Positions 59,218 to 64,000 of a DNA stretch of 64,000 nucleotides are shown here, piece after piece. How positions within the stretch are numbered: position 1 is the first letter of the stretch; the number at the start of each line of letters is the position of its first letter. Under the pieces are notes generated by a model. It ran no database searches and was not told the origin of the DNA. It saw only the letters and a list, made by a program, of their open reading frames with translations. Origin of the DNA: Antedon mediterranea (Eukaryota > Echinodermata > Crinoidea > Comatulida > Antedonidae); assembly GCF_964355755.1 (NCBI RefSeq), contig NC_092672.1, forward strand, positions 33,476,501-33,540,500, given 5' to 3'. The position numbers and the translations under genes are program-made.

Positions 59218-60066
59218 TTAAACTTGTTAATAAAAGTTATACATTATTATGTAGTATATTTAATTTAGTGTTATGAAGTGTACACAACAAGATGGGTGTT
59301 TATGCGTAGAAACCTTCTGTTTTTCTATTTACAAATCCCCTTCGATTATTTAAAAAACTAGACTACTAAAGGCCAATTAAAACAGCGTCGTACGACCAGT
59401 CGTCTCGTCAGGAGGAAATTAAACATGTTTAAAGTTTTCCCGACGACCTAACAACTACGTCCGACGCTATCTCAAGACGACTTGTCTCGTCGGGATTCAA
59501 CTCAGACAGCACCAACTCAGACAGGGCCTCGTCGTACGATGCAGTCTGAGTTGGCCTTAGTAATACTAACCTTTTTTGGTGAACCTCGTGCGCTTAGTGT
59601 GTATATTTTATAATAAAAATAATAATATACGAGAAGTATTTTTATTTTTAATGATGTTGACGTGAGCGAGAATTTTAGGCGGCTTATGTTTAAAAAAAAC
59701 ATGCGATAATAAATCATATTATAATATACAATAACCCGCTCAATACTATAATAGCCAATTTGGTCGCAACATTAATGAACAGCTTGTCGGCACAAACAGA
59801 GCGGTAACGGTAAGCGGAAAACTCTTCCATGTAGAATCTGTTGAGGTTTCTATCCTAAAAGGGTTTTGTTTTTCGTTTACCGTTTACAGTTTCTGGTCTT
59901 CTGTGTAAATTGGCCTTGAAGATATATTTTTTTGAAGATATGTTTTAATAGGCTTATACCAGCAAGTATATAGTTGGTTTGATATACTATAAATTTAAAT
60001 TCGTTGACGAAGCACGGGCACTTACGTAGAAAGGTCTTTAATAAGTGCACATCACCCATTTTGAGC

Positions 60067-63000
60067 ATGACCAAATATGGATCTGAAAGCGACAGTCTGA
60101 TCTCTTCACCACCAGTGTCTGAGGTATAGTGTTTTATTAAAATTTTAATCATTGTTTTTAAAGTAATTTATTTATTTATTTTGTCTGTACAGTATAAGAT
60201 GTGACTCGGTTAATCGTCGGGTAAATAGCTGGTATATCGACATGATTTGAACCCAGAAACGAGGGTTCCGAGCAGGTTAACCACCTGCTGCAATTGTACT
60301 CATTTTGTTTGTTATTTAATTCATCTGGTATACATTCTAAGCGTCATGATAAAGTTAGTCAAACATCTTTAATGACAGACAACAGTGCAGACGACTTTGT
60401 GAATAAATGTATGAATGTTGATTAATATAGCTTTTTTAATTATACATTTCAGGGACGGATTACTGATTGTTTGCTGGTGTCTTCGTTTGCGGCTGCCATC
60501 GGTACATCTTTTCTCTGGGGCTACAACATAAGTGTGATGACGGGACCTTCTGCTGTATGTTTTTACAAAGTATTGCTTTATTTTGTGTTTTAGATAGTCT
60601 AAAAGAGTCTAGGTTCTAGACCGAAATTAATAAAAAGATAAATAGTTAGAATTTCAAAATTACACTTTTGAATGGGATACCGTATGGTATAACAAGGTGT
60701 TTTCTATGCAACATATCACAAAAGTTGCGCAATTCAATTTCAAACTACTACATCGCATTCTTGTGTGTAAAAGTAAGCTAAAAATTTGGAATCTTTCTAT
60801 AAATGACATATGTGAAAGATGTAATAGTGAAATTGAAAATGAAAAACATTTGTTATTTTCATGTAATAAGTTTAAACCCATATGGATTGTATTTAAGCTT
60901 TTGATCTCGAAAAAGATTGATATAACATGGCGTAATATTGTTAAAGGATCGGAAAAGACAACAGTAAATGAACTTACTTCAATATTTACCTCTTGCATTT
61001 ATAAATCGTGTTTAGTAATAAGAAAAGAAAGGAAACAAAATCAGGAATCAAAAATAATTTGGAGATTATTTTCCTATGAATTAAAGGATTTATTAACAAA
61101 TGAATTTATGCATAATACTTTACATAAGGCTCAAAAGAAATGGACGAATAATTTAAAAGATAAACTATTAAAACTATCAAAAGACTTAATGGTAATATTG
61201 TAATTATTTCATTGATTCCTTTTTTTTCTTACCTTATCATAATGGATGTATATTAACGTAAACTCTGTTTTTAGGCATCAGTTATACTTTTTAAGATGCC
61301 AATTATTTAAATACATGTATGTGTATATGATATCCCGCTTCTTGGATCATTTAATCATTGGTGATGCAATATAATTGATGGCATGTCAATATAATCTGTA
61401 TGTATTGGTATTTATTTTTTAATATATATATATTTTTCTATATTTGCAATATTTATATTGTATACATGTCAATGTTATCTACATATATTTGTATTTGTCC
61501 AATATATATATATATATATTGCTATATTTGCAATATTTTATATCGTAAATACAAACTGTAAGTAGTAGTTGTACCAAGGTGACATCGGGTATGAAGCGTA
61601 TCACATACAGAGCCAAAATCGCATCTTGGACTTGCACAGTGTATGGACTCTAACCTTACGGTTTTCATTAAATATATCATTGCATGCTATCATTCTAAAT
61701 ATCTAACTTTCAAACGTTTGCATTCCTCTTTTTTCATTTCATCCTTTTTATCTTGGTGAAAAGGGAGGATACTACATTTTCCTCCCATGAGTTTATAGCC
61801 TCTCTACTCGAACACAAATAAGATCACAAATAAGATAGTTTAACAAGAAAATTTTAATCATGTATTTTTTTAAAATTAACATTGTATCTAAAATTGTAAT
61901 GAAAATGAAAACAAATATGGTTAATACTGAATTCAAGCATCTTATTATGTAAATATACCTGTATTTTAACTACTTTAAACACTTACTTTTAATTGTCACA
62001 AATGTACTTATATGTATATTCACCAATGAGAATTTAAATAAACGTGAGATGAACTCACACAAGACAAAAAACAAAAAAAAAGATAAATAGTTTGTCACAT
62101 ATGGCGTTTTAGACGTATATTACATTAGCTCGTGTTTTCAGACAAAAATAAAAACGCCTAAATAAAAGAGACAGAGATTTAAGCCTATTTACTTTCACTC
62201 TTTAACAATGTATTTCTGGCATTCCGTCTCCAATTGATATGTTTTGTTTGTGTGTTAAAAATGTGCATGTTATATTTATTTCCTACAGTTTATACAGGCA
62301 TTCTATAACCAGTCTCACTTTGACCAATATGGAGAATATATTTCTGAGACTCAAATCCTGTTGCTTTGGGCCATTACTATTGCCATGCTCTGCGTAGGAG
62401 GATCCGTTGGTGCACTTGTAGCAACTCCCATTTCTAATGCTATTGGAAGGTAATTTAAAGTGGTTCGGCCTAGAGTCGAAAAAGCTATTTATCTTGATGT
62501 CTAACTGTTTTTCATTTTCATATTTCCTTCCATCCTTCGTACTAAATTGTCGTGTTCACGACGCACCACGCCGTCGAGTCGAAAAGGCAAACGAAGTTAA
62601 GCATAATATGAGCAAAAAGAAAAACACATTGCATAATATTATTGTATCGTGTCAAACTTATTGTATTACGTCACACATTGTGTAACTATATCTTATTACG
62701 TCACACATTGTACATTATATAATATTACGTAACACATTGTATAACTATATCGTATTACATCACACATTGCAGTTAAGTTTTTCTTTTCTGTAGACGAAGT
62801 GCGATACTTGTGACGTGTGTAGTATCCATTATTGCATCCATTTTTATGGGAATTAGTCAGCGTGTAAATATTTACCAACTCGTTTTCGTAGGTCGATTTA
62901 TTATTGGTATATCGTCAGGTAATATAACAACTCCTCGATTTTTACGATCATGCCGTTATAAAGATTATGATTCTCGCAATCATGTGATGCCATTTCGACC

Positions 63001-63808
63001 AATAACGTTTTTGTATATAGGCAATGCAATATAAACATTTTTACTGAGAAACCATACAACCTAAATATATGATCACATTTTATAAAGTGGAAGCCCCTCC
63101 TCTATGACACGTCAATCCATTAAAGACCACTACATCGTAGGCCTACATTTATTAATAATGGTTACACTTATTACTACACAGGGGTTTCGACGGTAGCGAC
63201 GCCAGTGTACTTGGCTGAAATCTCACCAGTTCGTTATCGTGGAGCCTTCGGCTGTATCCACCAATTGGGAACGTCACTAGGTGTGTTTGCAGCACAGGTA
63301 AATATTCATATCAAAATATAATACTTACAATATAAATACCAAATGTATTAATGTCACTATTCAGATGCCTACTCGGGTGTCTACTCTGGTGCCTATATAG
63401 CTAGTATGCATATACGAATATACGACCTCAGAGGTCCCTTAAGATAATTTGAAAATAGACAAAGTTAAAGATATCACTTAACCTTAAAACCTTTGTGAAT
63501 ACCATTTAAGTGAAACCCTTAGTTTGTTCTTGATTTTAGGAAAAAACTTAGGATTTAAGGGAAATATTTCACTGGCGTAGTTTAATGTGCGCGTGTTGTG
63601 TAACATTAATAATGTTGATGAATATAACAATACATTTTGTAGATTTTAGGATTGTATCCTCTTTACACTCAAGAGCTGTGGCCTGTGTTACTTGCATTGA
63701 ACGGAGTCCTGAGTTTGATCGGATGTACTGTGCTACTTTTTTGTCCGGAAAGTCCTAGATGGTATTTCATCACATCCGGTTACAGTGCGCCTACTGAAAA
63801 AAATAAAG
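60067..63808 (+). CDS. GLUT/SLC2A-type hexose transporter copy B, 3' end outside window
   Basis: The 5' half of a tandem duplicate of copy A. Exons: 60067-60123, 60453-60554, 62289-62449, 62794-62918, 63182-63297, 63643-63808, identical in length and phase to those of copy A. They give 242 complete codons plus one base, with no stop or frameshift. The protein reaches PESPRW and the start of the central cytoplasmic loop. Differences from copy A are mostly conservative (VSTVATPVY for FASGATPVY, GVFAAQ for GIFSAQ). The sequon in FYNQS is kept. The acceptor before 63643 has a normal pyrimidine tract (CATTTTGTAG), unlike copy A. A retrotransposon fills most of the second intron. The last donor is at 63809. 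Confidence 0.88.
60648..62076 (+). mobile_element. 5'-truncated L1/Tx1-like non-LTR retrotransposon in copy B intron
   Basis: The ORF to 61203 encodes the C-terminal domain of an L1/Tx1-type reverse transcriptase protein: FNFKLLHRIL and a zinc-binding motif of zf-RVT type (CERC, eight residues, then HLLFSC), ending Lys-rich. About 870 bp of 3' UTR follow, with TGCAATATT/TATATA repeats, and then an A-rich end. The target duplication AAAAAGATAAATAGTT stands at 60632-60647 and 62077-62092 and breaks a CACATATGGCGTTTTA repeat. Copy A has the unbroken repeat at 50069-50150. The intact ORF end suggests a young insertion. Confidence 0.88.
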
Positions 63809-64000
63809 GTAACTGAAATTATATTATATGTATATATAATATATCTCAACGAATGTCCTTTCATTATTTGAACTTTTTGATGTCATTTTCCTTTCATTCA
63901 TGTTGTCTTCTGATCGCAACATAATGATAGCAACCCTTAAACATCCCATATGGAATATTATAGATATCATGCCACTCGTTGCGAGAGAGTAGCCTCAATT

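Larger units (their letters stand above)
56467..60066. other. Spacer between transporter copies A and B
   Basis: It holds a probable copy A 3' UTR, a TTAA MITE (56982-57485), a minus-strand non-LTR fragment (57572-58330), a second TTAA MITE in opposite orientation (58676-59217), a GTCGTACGA foldback (59367-59562) and a GGCCAATTTACACAG foldback (about 59790-59916). From about 58535 it is homologous to the DNA upstream of copy A from 47960. No gene seen. Confidence 0.6.

Overview
The window is AT-rich animal nuclear DNA, not a microbial or viral genome. Coding exons are split by GT-AG introns of 0.1-5 kb, tRNA-Val-like genes end in T runs, and the rest is crowded with foldback transposons, minisatellites and truncated non-LTR retrotransposons. 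The gene content (an aminergic GPCR, facilitative hexose transporters, a SAND-SAM chromatin or transcription protein) and the frequent TAGGCCTA-type words suggest a marine invertebrate deuterostome such as an echinoderm. That placement is an inference; nothing in the window proves it.

Layout. 1-15.3 kb: repeats plus one intronless receptor gene on the minus strand (3343-4566, histamine H3/H4-like). 15.35-26.78 kb: a complete 11-exon SLC2A/GLUT-type hexose transporter on the minus strand with two candidate first exons, its introns full of minisatellites and MITEs. 24.7-25.6 kb: four tRNA-Val-like sequences in two tandem units, inside the longest intron of that transporter. 30.1-45.0 kb: a CpG-rich promoter with CRE and CCAAT boxes, a non-coding first exon, and ten coding exons for a 553-residue SAND + SAM protein on the plus strand. 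49.0-56.5 kb: a second complete GLUT gene on the plus strand (copy A, 13 exons, 519 residues). 60.07 kb to the right edge: a third GLUT gene (copy B), the tandem duplicate of copy A, cut by the window after its sixth exon.

I assembled exons by hand from splice signals and checked them by reading frame. All three complete multi-exon models sum to multiples of three without internal stops (524 or 497, 553 and 519 residues). The three transporter genes share almost all exon lengths, which supports the models. The A/B duplication is useful because three mobile elements are present in one copy and absent from the other, which shows their ends and target-site duplications directly.

How the genes relate: the transporters are a local family flanking the SAND-SAM gene, one inverted and two in tandem. 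The GPCR and the SAND-SAM gene have no evident functional link to them. I see no defence island, CRISPR array or biosynthetic cluster. The unusual material is the transporter family's divergence at sugar-contact positions, its changing exon structure, and the repeats.
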